Source of the DNA: Pogonophryne albipinna
Taxonomy: Eukaryota > Chordata > Actinopteri > Perciformes > Artedidraconidae
Reading direction: 5' to 3'
Length of the DNA: 64,000 nucleotides
NCBI GenBank assembly: GCA_028583405.1
Contig: JAPTMU010000088.1
Span: 234,501-298,500, forward strand
Shown here: positions 35,459-46,353 of the stretch, piece by piece
How positions within the stretch are numbered: position 1 is the first letter of the stretch
Layout of the letters: the number at the start of each line of letters is the position of its first letter
The notes under the pieces: model-generated
What the model saw: the letters and a program-made list of their open reading frames with translations, nothing else
Told to the model about the DNA's origin: nothing
Databases searched by the model: none
Program-made: the position numbers and the translations under genes

Positions 35459-36754
35459 CTTTATCCTTCAGAATGCCTCTGTTAGCAGAGAGGACCAATG
35501 ATATTGAAGCCATCGGGTTGTTGCGTTCCCAGTTCCTGAGTGTTTCCCCCCAGCGGGCCCCCGGGGGCCTCGGCCTCTCTGAAATACTACATTAGAGCCA
35601 TTAGGGACTGATGCTTGCACCGCGTCCTCCTCCATCTTTAGTGCTGCTTCTCAATCTTTTCACTCCATTTAAGGCGCCTAAAAATAAAGCTCTCTGATGG
35701 AGTGTGTGGGACAGCAGATTGTCACTGCGTTAGATTTCATGTTTCTCAAAAGGCAGATCCACTTTGCCACCGCCGGCTATTAGAGGGACACGAAACAGGA
35801 CACGGTCTATATCTTCTGTTCTGAGTAAAAAAGTCAGAATTCTGAGATTCAGATTCAGAGCTTTTTTTTTCATGTTGCCCTATTCCTCTTACGTAGGTTT
35901 TTAAATAGTTTGTATTGACATTAAATTGAATCTCAGGTATGTCTCTTTCTCTAGTATTCAAAATATTAGGTTTTCATTTTGTGTAATACATGGAAGAGGA
36001 ATAGGACCATAAGTGAAATGTTTCGAGACCCCACCAAACTAAAATGTTGTATTAGTTCTGAGATTTCTGTTTTAACAATTCAGATTTTTTAAAGAATTCC
36101 CACTTTTTCTGAGAATCCTCACTTTAATCTCATGAAAATTAAAAAGTCAGTACAAGTCTTAAATAAGTTGAAGGGTTTCCTACCAAACATGGTTGTTTAT
36201 GTTGTTAGTTTTAACATAAATAAACTCACTCAAAACAAAAGCACTCAAACGTTCTATATTTTTTAGGTAATTTCGGTACGGAAATTTTGCAAAAAAAAGA
36301 ACCTGAATCCAGAACACATGTTTAAATATGCGTTTAATGAACATATAATAAATAACCAAACACAAAAAACAACTAGCTATTATTGGCCTAAAATAATAGT
36401 ATAAATAATTTCCCCATTAGTGAGTTAAGTAGATACACAGAAAGAAAAACACACACAGCTTGATGGAGAGATTTGTGTTAAAGGCAGCACAATAAAGGCC
36501 GTAAAAGGCTGACAGGTTATTATACAGGAAAACAAATGACTGCTTCATTAATAAAACAACTGGCTGTTACAGGGAATTGCGTATTTATGATCTGAAGATG
36601 ACAAATGTGATGAAAACAACATCAAGCGGCAATTTACGTATTCAAGTATCATTATGATGGGAAACAATGTCATTTTTTAAATATATTTCTCCACCTTCAC
36701 ACGAAATAAGTGCCCTATGACAATGTATACACTGCATGAAATAGCCTGTGGCCA
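35459..36754. other. No recognisable gene; scattered AAAAAGTCAG motifs
   Basis: AT-rich. Near 35827-35870 and 36055-36150 there are AAAAAGTCAGAATTCTGAG and related blocks like those in the array at 14340-14650, so a weak shared simple repeat is present. Confidence 0.45.
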
Positions 36755-37667
36755 ATGCACAGCAGGGGCGGATCTAGAAAAATATTCATGGGGTGGCCAG
36801 AGGGTGGCAGGAGAATTTCAGGGGTGGCATCCCCTGGCAGAAGTATATGCTGATTTAATCGCAGTCATATCAATCAATGTTAACTTGGAAAGCAACAATA
36901 TTAATATTTTGACTCAATAACATTAGGTGACATTATTGTGGCACATCAGTAAAGCCTTACATATAAATATATAAGGTGGCAGACATCATTTAATGAATTT
37001 TAACTGAACAATAACTGAATGAGTTTGTTTCACTCTTAGACCAGCAGGGGTACCAAATCTATGCAGACTGCTGCAATAAGTACATTAATTAACTGTCTCA
37101 TCGATGTTTGTCTGTATGAATATGATAATATTATTCCTATCAGCTGTCAATCACTGTTATGATTCACATATTCAGTGTTATTATTAAATAAACTATATTT
37201 TTTGGAGGAGATAATGATGAATGTTCCTCAAGATGCTTGCTCACCCTCCTTCAAATTTGAAAGACAAGTAATTACTATCATAAATCAAAATAATCAAAAG
37301 AACAGTTCAGCGCCCCACGACTTCATTACAAACAGTTACAACCTTGACTTTACATCAGAAAGAACAAACATTAAAGAAGTGACTAACTGCATCAGTTAGG
37401 GTTACAAAACGTGTATTCAGCTAAAACATAAACATCACTGCAGTTATTATCCAGTGGAAAGCCCTTACCTACTGGCCTAGTTAAATCAAAGTGGTTACTT
37501 TCTTTTGGCTGGGCAGTGAAGTTTTACACACCGTCTTATTTGACTTTCTCAGGACTTGAAACAGTTTTTTGGGGGCAGACCCCCACAAAGAAGAAAAATA
37601 TTATACACATGTAAGGTCATCATCTTAACAGTTTATTATTCTCATCGACTCATCCGTGAGCAGAGCA

Positions 37668-37813
37668 TCAAGCTGCCCATAACAGCTGAATGTGGCGATT
37701 ACCATGTTGTTCAGCAAAACGCCTCACAAACTTATTAAGATTTAAAGCTATGGTGCGTTTTGATTCAATGCTGAGTACAGCCAAACTTGACAGGCTCTTC
37801 TCTGTCATTGTAG
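37668..37813 (-). pseudogene. hAT transposase C-terminal remnant
   Basis: The minus strand reads L-R-S-T-M-T-E-K-S-L-S-S-L-A-V-L-S-I-E, the signature of the hAT C-terminal dimerisation region, usually of the form RSTM-x(4)-L-x(2)-LA-x-LSIE. It continues through L-N-K-F-V-R-R-F-A-E-Q-H-G-N to a TGA stop near 37668-37670. The frame starts in the target-site duplication: about 20 more bases (GMRYL) lie beyond the nested element, at 38711-38730, after which an in-frame stop is reached. Only the last 50 or so residues survive, so neither the catalytic DDE residues nor the zinc finger are present and it cannot encode an active enzyme. It shows that this hAT element derived from an autonomous one. 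Confidence 0.75.
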
Positions 37814-38710
37814 ACCGCAAACGGTGGCGGCTCCAGAGTGTTTTTGTTGGGTAATCTCTGGTAGGGCTAACCCATAGGGCTCAAGTCAGTATTTGCAATG
37901 TAATTACATACACGCTCCCCTTGACAGTGAAACGCCACGCGTGAGGTTTAGATTATTTCCCTGTCTCAATCCAAATTGAACTGTATGAAATAAAAAGGGC
38001 GACCTGGAGCCAATCCTGCAATTTCTCCACAGGTGAAAGAGTTGACATGCTGAAAACCCCCAGGAGATTTTTTGAAATACTAACATAAAATACACATTCT
38101 GGTCCTCTCTTGAGAAGAGAAATAAATACATCTATTACTACACGGCATATTTAAAAAAAAAAATGAATGGTATTTAATTTTGTGTTACTTTGTTCTGAAA
38201 GCTGAACCTGCTGCTCCTCACAGAGAGAAGAGAGAAGAGGCTGTGAATTACTTTACATTGTGGATAAGGGTGGATAGCCCCCATTGTTCTGTGTGTCAAA
38301 ATGAAAGACAACCCACACACCTATCAATCATCAAACCGTGGGGTCTTATTTCATTACGTGTTGATTTCTATCAACACGTAATGTTGTATCGATGTATCAG
38401 GACTTCCTGCAAAAACACCACGCCGTTATCTGGATTCTGATTGGCCAGAAGACATTATCAAAGATGTTCTATTGAGAAGACGATCACTACGTGACAAAAG
38501 TTTTCAAAACCGTTTCTAGTCTTCGGTATTTCCAGACAAGTGGCTACTGAAATCAATCTTACTAACTGCTGTCCGTGCAATTTACTCCGTGCGAGTTTGT
38601 GGACTTTATTTTGCTTACCTTAACATCATTTTTCATGGTGGGGCTAAGCCATTTCTTGGTATGGGTGTAGAATACCCCAGCCATACCCTGGCGCCGCCAC
38701 TGACCGCAAA
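37814..38710. mobile_element. Nested hAT-type element (881 bp), family hAT2 copy 1
   Basis: The element proper is 37822-38702. It starts CGGTGGCGGCTCCAGAG and ends TACCCTGGCGCCGCCACTG. Exact 8-bp repeats ACCGCAAA flank it (37814-37821 and 38703-38710). A copy of the same family at 45287-46211 shares the interior order, including GACCTGGAGCCAATCCTGC, GAACCTGCTGCTCCTCACAG and CTATCAACACGTAATG. No transposase is visible. Confidence 0.93.
38352..38383. other. Perfect 14-bp hairpin in hAT2
   Basis: CATTACGTGTTGAT and ATCAACACGTAATG are exact inverses separated by TTCT (arms 38352-38365 and 38370-38383). The copy in the other hAT2 element (45867-45898) has one arm change (ACG to ATG), which would still allow G-U pairing in RNA. 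Confidence 0.9.
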
Positions 38711-39023
38711 TACCTCATGCCTTCCGTCTACTTGGATCCGAAATGCTTCTCGTTTTGCGCTGTCCCCCGTTCAAATGAAATCGCCGCCAATCATATTTCC
38801 ACGCTCGTTCCAGGGCCGGGGGAGGGGTTACAAGGCTCACGTCTTGTGCTGCATTCACTTGCACTCGGACATTAGAGATTTTCTCTCATAAATGTCCGAT
38901 GAGCCACAACTTTTTTTTCAAAACAAAGCTGCCAACTGGGGTGGCAGCTGGGGTGGCAAGGCATTTTTCTGAGGTGGCAGCTGCCACCCCGTGCCACCCT
39001 GTAGAACCGCCACTGATGCACAG

Positions 39024-39509
39024 TGAATATAGTCTCTTTATGAACTACTCCGCATAAACACCTATCAATAAATGTCATCACCAAGACATTTATGCGAGAC
39101 ACTCGTATGTACTGTATGTCTTTAAAGATGTATGGGTGCCAAATAAAATCCAAATCAGCCTGCTGAGAATCTGCAGCAACTCCCCGTGTCCCACAAGCCG
39201 GAAATTATGCTTACTCAGCTGTGAATATGTAAATAACGGTGGCAGCTGCACAAAGACACAAACACTGTTTACTTAGCCTCTTGGTCTCATCTTTTTAAAT
39301 TGCCTTCATTCACAGAGTCTTGATTTCAGTCATGTAAAATAGTCTTCAAGTGAGACACTGCAGGGTTTTTTTTAGCCCTGAGGTAGGATAAGTCCAGGAA
39401 GCAATGAAGATACAATGACATTGCAAGATAGTGGCTCTCCCCGCTGATTGGACCTCCGTTGGTTTGGGATCAGCTGAGAGAGAGACCGGCTAACAGCTGG
39501 CTTCACATG
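39024..39509. other. No recognisable gene
   Basis: Short spacer; nothing identified. Confidence 0.4.
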
Positions 39510-39790
39510 TTATCAACTGTAGTCTACTCCTATTGGCTTAGCGTTGGCGGGGGCGGGTGCAAGGCATTGTGGTCATTTAAACATTCCCCAATAATAGTAT
39601 TGCAGCGTCAATAAGTGAGGGTTAAAGACAGTGTGTTTAGTGTGCAGCGTGTCATTTCTCCTTACATTCACGTACACAAAACATAATATTAGCCACATGC
39701 TAATGCTAACCGGAAGTTGATATTTACTCGCGAAAACCGGAAGTTGAGTGTGTCCGGTTTTCTGAATAAAGCAGCTTTACATTAGAACAG
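39510..39790. repeat. Dispersed repeat, copy 1
   Basis: GTAGTCTACTCCTATTGG, GGCGGGGGCGGGTGC, TGCAGCGTCAATAAGTGAGG, GTTAAAGACAGTGTGTTTAG, CACGTACACAAAACATAATA and ACCGGAAGTTGA appear in the same order at 54655-54995. I see no terminal repeats or coding motif, so its class is unknown. Confidence 0.7.
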
Positions 39791-40443
39791 TGTATTAATT
39801 GAATGTTACAGCACATAATATTGATTTTATTTTCTTACAACACAAAATGTGACTTGTTTTTAGACGTGTACTGCATGCCTGTCCACCTGTAATAAGCATA
39901 TTGGCAATCTCCTTTAAATACACATATCTTAGCTTGGCAGAAATAATTTGCCCTTTCATTTGAATACATCTGACAACTTTAGGTAAATTCCACCTGCTTC
40001 AATAAGACACCCTTGTGATTAATGAGAGTATTTGCCCAGAGAAATTTGACCTTTTTATGAATGCCTTTAAAAAAAGGTCAATATATTAGATCTGAATCAT
40101 TTTATGGCAGTCACCTTAAGACTTAAGGTCGTACAGATAAAAATGAAATGACTTAATTGGCTACCGTTCAGAAGAAAAAAAAACGTGTTAGGATAATTTT
40201 CTATCTGATCCAAGAAAATGAAACATTATTCTTACTATGAAAGCCAAGGTCGTACTTTGGTAATGTGTCGGAATAAAGAGCTTAAGACCTTGGTTAATAA
40301 AAGAAAACACATTCATCCGGGATGTTCACTACTGTATACATCATATATTAAATGAAAAACCCAAGTTTAATGTATGGATGGAAGCAGAGTTGCTCTGCTT
40401 TACTTTAAAACTATAATATGTAACTTTTCTGCATCAAAATATC
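39791..40443. other. No recognisable gene
   Basis: AT-rich spacer. Confidence 0.4.
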
Positions 40444-41096
40444 TTAAAGGTCCCATGTCATGCTTTTCCGGTTGTTACCCGTCCCCTTGTGTTATGAAGG
40501 TTTTTCTGCATGTAAACGGTCTACAGAGTCACAAACCCTCAAAGTACACCCTGTAGCGTGTAAAACTCTAACACAGAGAAGACCTGTCTATGCTGCCCCA
40601 GAACGCCTCGTTGGAGATTTCTCTTTTTCCAATGTTTACTTCTTGGGTATAGTGACGTATTTCGGGTATAGTGATGTAACGTCTGCAGAGCCGTTACGTT
40701 TGGACTTCCTCACACACACACACACTTGGCGGGACGTTGCGAGGCTCGCTGCTGCGAGGAGCGGGACACTGTGAGCTAGCTCACATGGTGTGGGGTCGGC
40801 GAGACAGCGAGACACCGCGGAACTCAGCCTGAGCACACACACAAGCTCCCAGCCAGGCTGCGGGTATGTGTGTGTGTTCGGGCTGGTTTCAGGCTGGGTT
40901 TCGCTGTGTCTCGCTCACTGGGCTCACGGGGGGGCAGGAGCTCCAACAAGCCGTTGAGGACAGAGAGTGAATACACATACTATACAGAGATGCTGTTTGA
41001 GAAACCAATGTGAGTTTGGAAAATTGCACAATTTAAATCTATTCTAGTCGACCTCAACAATGATCAGTAGAAATGGCCATGACATGGGACCTTTAA
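40444..41096. mobile_element. TTAA-flanked TIR element, family B, 653 bp
   Basis: Begins TTAAAGGTCCCATGTCATG and ends with its exact inverse CATGACATGGGACCTTTAA. TTAA is present on both sides (40444-40447, 41093-41096). The interior has TTCTGCATGTAAACGGTCTA, a GC-rich block (about 40730-40870) and no transposase. A second copy's 3' end opens the window (1-35). Confidence 0.9.
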
Positions 41097-41116
41097 AACT
41101 AGATGTTATATTTCCT

Positions 41117-41437
41117 GGCTTTAATGTTCAAAAAGCTCTTTATTTTTCCTCATACTGCCTGTGCTGCAGCGCCTCTTTTCACCCTCTGTCTGAAACCAGA
41201 GCCCAGTCTGCTCTAATTGGTTAGATAACATACATAAGATAAGATGTACTTTATTGATCCCAATTTGGTAAATGTTTGCGTTGCAGCAGCATACAAGACA
41301 AGGCATTGCACGTAGAAATTAAAAAGAGTTGTTGTGATTGGTCAACCGCTTAGAGATGTCCCGCCCCTTAGCCTATCATGTACAATGTGTCGGAGCGCTA
41401 GCCAATAGAAACACAAGTGTTACATAGTGATGTCAAT
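41117..41437 (+). mobile_element. Repeat family A fragment, interrupted by a short retroelement tail
   Basis: GGCTTTAATGTTCAAAAAGC, GTGCTGCAGCGCC and CAGTCTGCTCTAATTGG precede an insert. The family then resumes at TGTTGTGATTGGTCAACCGC, CCCGCCCCTTAGCC and TACATAGTGATGTC. The 57-bp units and the ends are missing. Confidence 0.78.
41226..41332 (-). mobile_element. Short retroelement 3'-end fragment inserted in family A
   Basis: AAGATGTACTTTATTGATCC, AAATGTTTGCGTTGCAGCAG and AAGGCATTGCACGTAGAAAT match a common fish interspersed repeat tail on the opposite strand. It interrupts family A between ATTGGTTAG and TGTTGTGATTGG, so it is the younger insertion. Confidence 0.65.
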
Positions 41438-44400
41438 TTGTTATAGAAGTAAACAAAATAGTCCAATAGAGGCACATTGGTATTTCCAGTCGGATCCTTA
41501 TTGGAAGAAGCTCTCTACTGAAAAAGCTTTCTTAATAAAATCCACAAGTATGTTTTAATGAGGCTTATTTAAATATGTTGTAAAATGTAAAACTGTTTTT
41601 TATGTTGCACTTTTGTGCCTCACATAAGAGCAGGAAATCCCACTTGCACATTAAAACACAAGGAGGCCATATTTCGTATTGATTATAAACCATAATTGAT
41701 AGCTGCTTCTTCTATCTTCTGAAATTCAATCCTCTGTCTCCGACAATTAACTGAGGCTCCGCTTCTTATTTTGCTCTCTGGTCTGATCGAGAGCTCGCCC
41801 CCACACGACTCTGCATAATTTAAACTCTCACCCATTGGCTTCTGGCTCATCTGCTTTCTTGTTATTTCCTCTGGTGTTTCTCACCACCTAGCTCATAGCC
41901 TGAGATATTTATCTGAGGGCGGTCTTTTGATGTTCCTGAGCCTTTGTGTGGGCACAGTGTCTCATGTGAGGACAGCCACTAGCGCCAACACATGAATAAG
42001 AATATGTAAATGTGGTGTAAAGTGCAGGGCTGTGTCAGCGGTCTAATTGTCCAGGCTGGACTGGCTGATTAGAAAAAGAAGGAGGCGAGATCAAATGGAA
42101 AAGCAGAAATACGGTGCCTCGTAAAGCATGACATGTGATCAGTTAATGATGGAGCAGGGAGGTCAGAGGTCAGGGTCAGCCTCGGTGGAATAGGCAGGAA
42201 GAACTACACCCTTACTTGTCTTGTTGATGGAGCGCTTTTTAAAGCAACAGCTGCTGTTAGCATGAGTCACAGCCATGGTATCGAGGAGGAAGTAGCATTA
42301 ATGGCAGAAATGTAAGCGGTATAAAGGAACTGTATCACGGAGAAACGTCTCTGTTTTCAAAGCAACGTTAAAAGCAGGTCGAACCATGTGCATTAAAATG
42401 ATATTATTTCCATTAGCCTGTATTTGACAATTACTATACAGGTGGTGTTCCCACTCAAGGTCCTTTTAATGTGCGTCGTTGAATAGAAAGGTAATAGCTG
42501 TCCTTACTGTTCATTGATACCTTCGCTCCATGCAATCAGCGTGGCATTGACTCACACTATGATCGGAGTATTTTGTACTCTCACTGTATAATCTTACACA
42601 TCCCATGCAATCTACTAATACAAGTACACACCATGTGATTTTAAAGCTTTCAGTGCAGCTGAACCATATACAATATCTTATGTTTGCATTTTAGTGCATA
42701 TTTGTTGTTGTTTTTTTACACTAAAAAGTCCAGCTCAGTACATTACTTAGTCATATTGGATTTTATGTGAAATGCAGCAAAATTAAATAACTTTTCAAAT
42801 ATCTGAGATGTGTTTTTTATACTTGAACAAATACAATAACAAACAACTTCAACTGTCAATGTTTGAGTTGTTCTAAAATATGTATTACATACAAGATATG
42901 TATTGAACAAGACATCTCAAGTTGAACTTGTCAGTGCCTCTAGCTGAAAAACTTTTGTGATACTGTTGTGGCAATTTAGCACAAAGAATGAAACAGAGAG
43001 GGATCAATAAAACACAAACACAGGTATAGTTGATCAATTAGTATTTCGTTGTACAGTATCAATAATAACGAGGAAAACATTACCTCTGCTCTCAAGCAGT
43101 CCTACAGCAATTCTCCCAAGCAGTAGAACTTAACAGAAACATATATAGGACTCTTGACATGACGCACACACATTTCCTTATAGCTAACACACGACATCAC
43201 ATGTTCTGCCTCTGAATGCTACACTTGTATGTTCCAGATGTCGAAAGTTTACTTATCTCATGACGTCCTTTAGGAGTAGTCAAAGGTTAACTGTTTTTAT
43301 AACCTAAGGCCTTCTCTGACCTTTCTCCAACCTCGATGTCAGCTCACTTAAAATGAATACATCTATTGATAATTCAGAACGACCATTGTCTCTCTAACTC
43401 TGTGTGACCCAACTCCGTAACACACATCATATAGCGTAGACCATGTGACATTAAATTAATATACCAGAAATACGCTGTATTAAACATTCTGCTATAACAA
43501 TACTGAACATCCTGACAACAACTCATTAGCATTTGTGTAGTGTAGTTGCTGATGTATTTCTTTGATATAATATCCACCGATGGTACAGCTTCAGTTCTGC
43601 AGAAAAACAGACATAAAGCAACGCAATGAAATCTGCTAAATCATAGCAACACCATGAAACACTTTGAATGCATACATCTGACTTTATGCACAGCTCAAAC
43701 AGTGCATTGTGTTTATCTGGCATAAATGCTACTGATCTGGTTGGCTGTTTTTCACTCATCTAACTCACCAAAATGCATGAGCACTTTGTGTTTGTTGGCC
43801 ACTGTCAGCATTAATCAAAGCCATCCTGGACGTGTATCAGTTGCTCGACACAAACAAATCCCTCCGATGGAGCAGTCGGTTTATGACTCTCACCAAAGTG
43901 CGTGCCATCTGTGAGTTAAGGCTCCCATTTACCACTTCCTACATAAGAAATATTGCTGTGAAATGTCGAGCGCGCTGACCTTTTTTTTTCCTCCTCCAAG
44001 AAGCAGACTCATCCCACTTTATGGGAGGAAGTGAGGTGCATCTGACATCTGCTCGAAAACTGAAGCCCAACGAGCCTCTCTCCCGTTTTCTGTTTTCCTT
44101 ATTTTTCCGGAGATGTAAGACCCAGCAGACGTGAGAGAGGCAAAGCTGAGACAAGATTTGAACTCCCAAGTCAAATTACAAAAGGCAGATGACATTAATA
44201 TCACACAGGGTTTGGCAGCTCCTAAGTACATGCGGGGAGACAGCGGGGGGGCCACATAACCCATCAGTCAGCCTTTCCCTCTCTTCCTCTGTCAGCCATG
44301 TCAGTTTGCAGAGGAATGCTCGGGGCCCTTGGTATGTTGCCTCCTCTACATAGAAAACGTGGTGATCAACGGGGTTGTTTTTATCTCAGAAGACGAGGGA

Positions 44401-44606
44401 TGTTATTGTTTGGCAGTTTTTGTATTATTGTCGGTTTTCTCGCAACCCCTTTTTGTTTCAGTGGTTTTGTGTTATTTGTGTTGTGTAGATCTATTTGTTT
44501 TCTGAATATGTGACTTCTGAGTCCTCTGAGGGTTTTTCTGTTCCTTAGCATTAGCCTTTGGTTGGCTATTGACAGTAACTCACCTGTTTTTAACCCTACA
44601 TCTGAC
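41438..44606. other. No recognisable gene
   Basis: About 3.2 kb of mostly unique AT-rich sequence with open frames below 82 codons. I see no repeat, RNA gene or exon in it. Confidence 0.4.
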
Positions 44607-45000
44607 TTAAAGAGGACATATTATGATCTTTTTCAGGTTCATATCAGTATGTAGTGTCTCTACTTTAAAGAGTCCTCTCCTGCTGATGTTCAGGTGTATA
44701 TCAGTATGTAGTGTCTCTACTTTAAAGAGTCCTCTCCTGCTGATGTTCAGGTTCATATCAGTATGTAGTGTCTCTACTTTAAAGAGTCCTCTCCTGCTGA
44801 TGTTCAAAAAGCTCTTTATTGTTCTCATACAGCACCTGTGTTGCAGCACCTCTTTTCACCCTCTGTCTGAAACCAGAGCCCAGTCTGCACTGATTGGTTA
44901 GTTGGCCGGCTCTGTTGTGATTGTTCAACCGCTTAGAGATGTCCCGTCCCTTAGCCTATCACGTACAATGTGTTGGAGCGCTAACCAATGGAAGGGTCTC
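44607..45000 (+). mobile_element. Repeat family A copy, 5' portion
   Basis: Starts TTAAAGAGGACATATTATGA with TTAA at 44607-44610, has about three 57-bp units (44640-44806), then GTTGCAGCACCTCTTTTC, TGATTGGTTAGTTGGCC, GTCCCGTCCCTTAGCC and GTTGGAGCGCTAACCAATGG. It stops where the hAT element begins. The remainder of family A does not continue beyond that element, so this copy was already truncated or was cut at the insertion. Confidence 0.8.
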
Positions 45001-46353
45001 TTTAAGACAGACCCGGCGGCAGACATACGTCTCTGGGCGGGCATTTGATTTACCAGGGCGGGCCCACCCCGAAACTTACATTTCCCGGGAAATCTCGAGA
45101 TTTGTCAAGGGGGGGGGGGGTTTTCGACTTAACCCAGCGAAAAACCAGTCTCGCGCGCAGCCTTTCATTCAGAATTTCATTCAGAATTTCATAGCAAAAA
45201 ATGCTATTAAACTAAACTTTCAACATAGTTTAAAACAAAAATAAATATTAGGACAAAGCCCTACAAATAACAACAATAAACATAATCAGTGGCGGCTCCT
45301 GAGTGTTTGTGTTGGGTAATCTATGGTAGGGCTAACCCATGCAGCAGTGGGGCTCAAGTCAGTATTTGCAATGTAATTACATACACGCTCCCCTTGACAT
45401 TGAAACGCCACCTGTGAGGTTTAGATTATTTCCCTGTCTCAATCCAAATTGAACTGTATGAAATAAAAAGGCACATTTGTCTTGTAGTAAATAAAAAGGG
45501 CGACCTGGAGCCAATCCTGCAATTTCCCCACAGGTGAAAGAGTTGACATGCTGAAAACCCAGCAGGGGGGTCTGGGGGGATTCTCCCCCATGAGATTTTT
45601 TGAAATACTAACATAAAATACACATTCTGGTACTCTCTAGAGAAGAGAAATAAATAAATCTATCACTACGCGACATATTTAAAAAAATGAATGGTATTTT
45701 AGTTTTGTGTTACTTTGTTCTGAAAGCTGAACCTGCTGCTCCTCACAGAGAGAAGAGGGAAGAGGCTGTGAATTACTTTATATTGTGGATAGCCCCCATT
45801 GTTCTGTGTGTCAACATGAAAGACAGCCCACACACCTATCAATCATCAAACCGTGGGGTCTTATTTCATTATGTGTTGATTTCTATCAACACGTAATGCT
45901 GTATCGATGTATAGAGATTTACTACAGCAAGTATTCTCCGTCGGGACTTCCTGCAACAACACCACGTGGTTATCGTGATTCTGATTGGCCAGAATACATT
46001 ATCAAAGATGTCCTATTGAGAAGATGATCACTACGTGACAAAAGTTTTCAAACCGTTTCTAGTCTTCGGTATTTACTGGTGTCTGTGCAATTTACTCCGC
46101 GCGAGTTGGCAGACTTTATTTTGCTTACTTTAAAATCATTTTTCATGGTGGGGCTAAGCCATTTCTTGGTATGGCTGTAGCCTACCCCAGTATACCCTGG
46201 CGCCGCCACTGAACATAATAATAAAACAATTAAAATGTTGTATTCAGCCCTGGTTAAAACAGCGGCCCCAAATCCTGGATGGACGGGCCCAAATCCTGGA
46301 TGGGCGGGCCCGGCCCCATGGGGCCCGCCCATGACGCCGGGTCTGCTTTAAGA
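45000..46353. mobile_element. hAT-type element of 1,338 bp with a nested hAT element
   Basis: The element proper is 45008-46345. It starts CAGACCCGGCGGCAGAC and ends CATGACGCCGGGTCTG. Exact 8-bp repeats CTTTAAGA flank it (45000-45007 and 46346-46353). Without the nested element it would be about 405 bp, a small non-autonomous hAT with a poly-G run (45110-45120), the palindrome AAATCTCGAGATTT and a GGGCCC-rich 3' arm. No transposase. Confidence 0.92.
45279..46219. mobile_element. Nested hAT-type element (925 bp), family hAT2 copy 2
   Basis: The element proper is 45287-46211. Starts CAGTGGCGGCTCCTGAG and ends TATACCCTGGCGCCGCCACTG. Exact 8-bp repeats AACATAAT flank it (45279-45286 and 46212-46219). 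It is collinear with the copy at 37822-38702 but has extra bases, including the region with GGGGGGTCTGGGGGGATTC (from 45564). Confidence 0.93.

Larger units (their letters stand above)
36755..39023. mobile_element. hAT-type element of 2,253 bp, deleted, with a nested hAT element
   Basis: The element proper is 36763-39015. The left end is CAGGGGCGGATCTAGAA; the right end is TGTAGAACCGCCACTG. Exact 8-bp direct repeats ATGCACAG flank it (36755-36762 and 39016-39023). Near the right end is the perfect palindrome GGTGGCAGCTGCCACC (38973-38988). It keeps a C-terminal transposase remnant on the minus strand and is split at 37822 by a second hAT element, so it is the older of the two. Confidence 0.92.
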
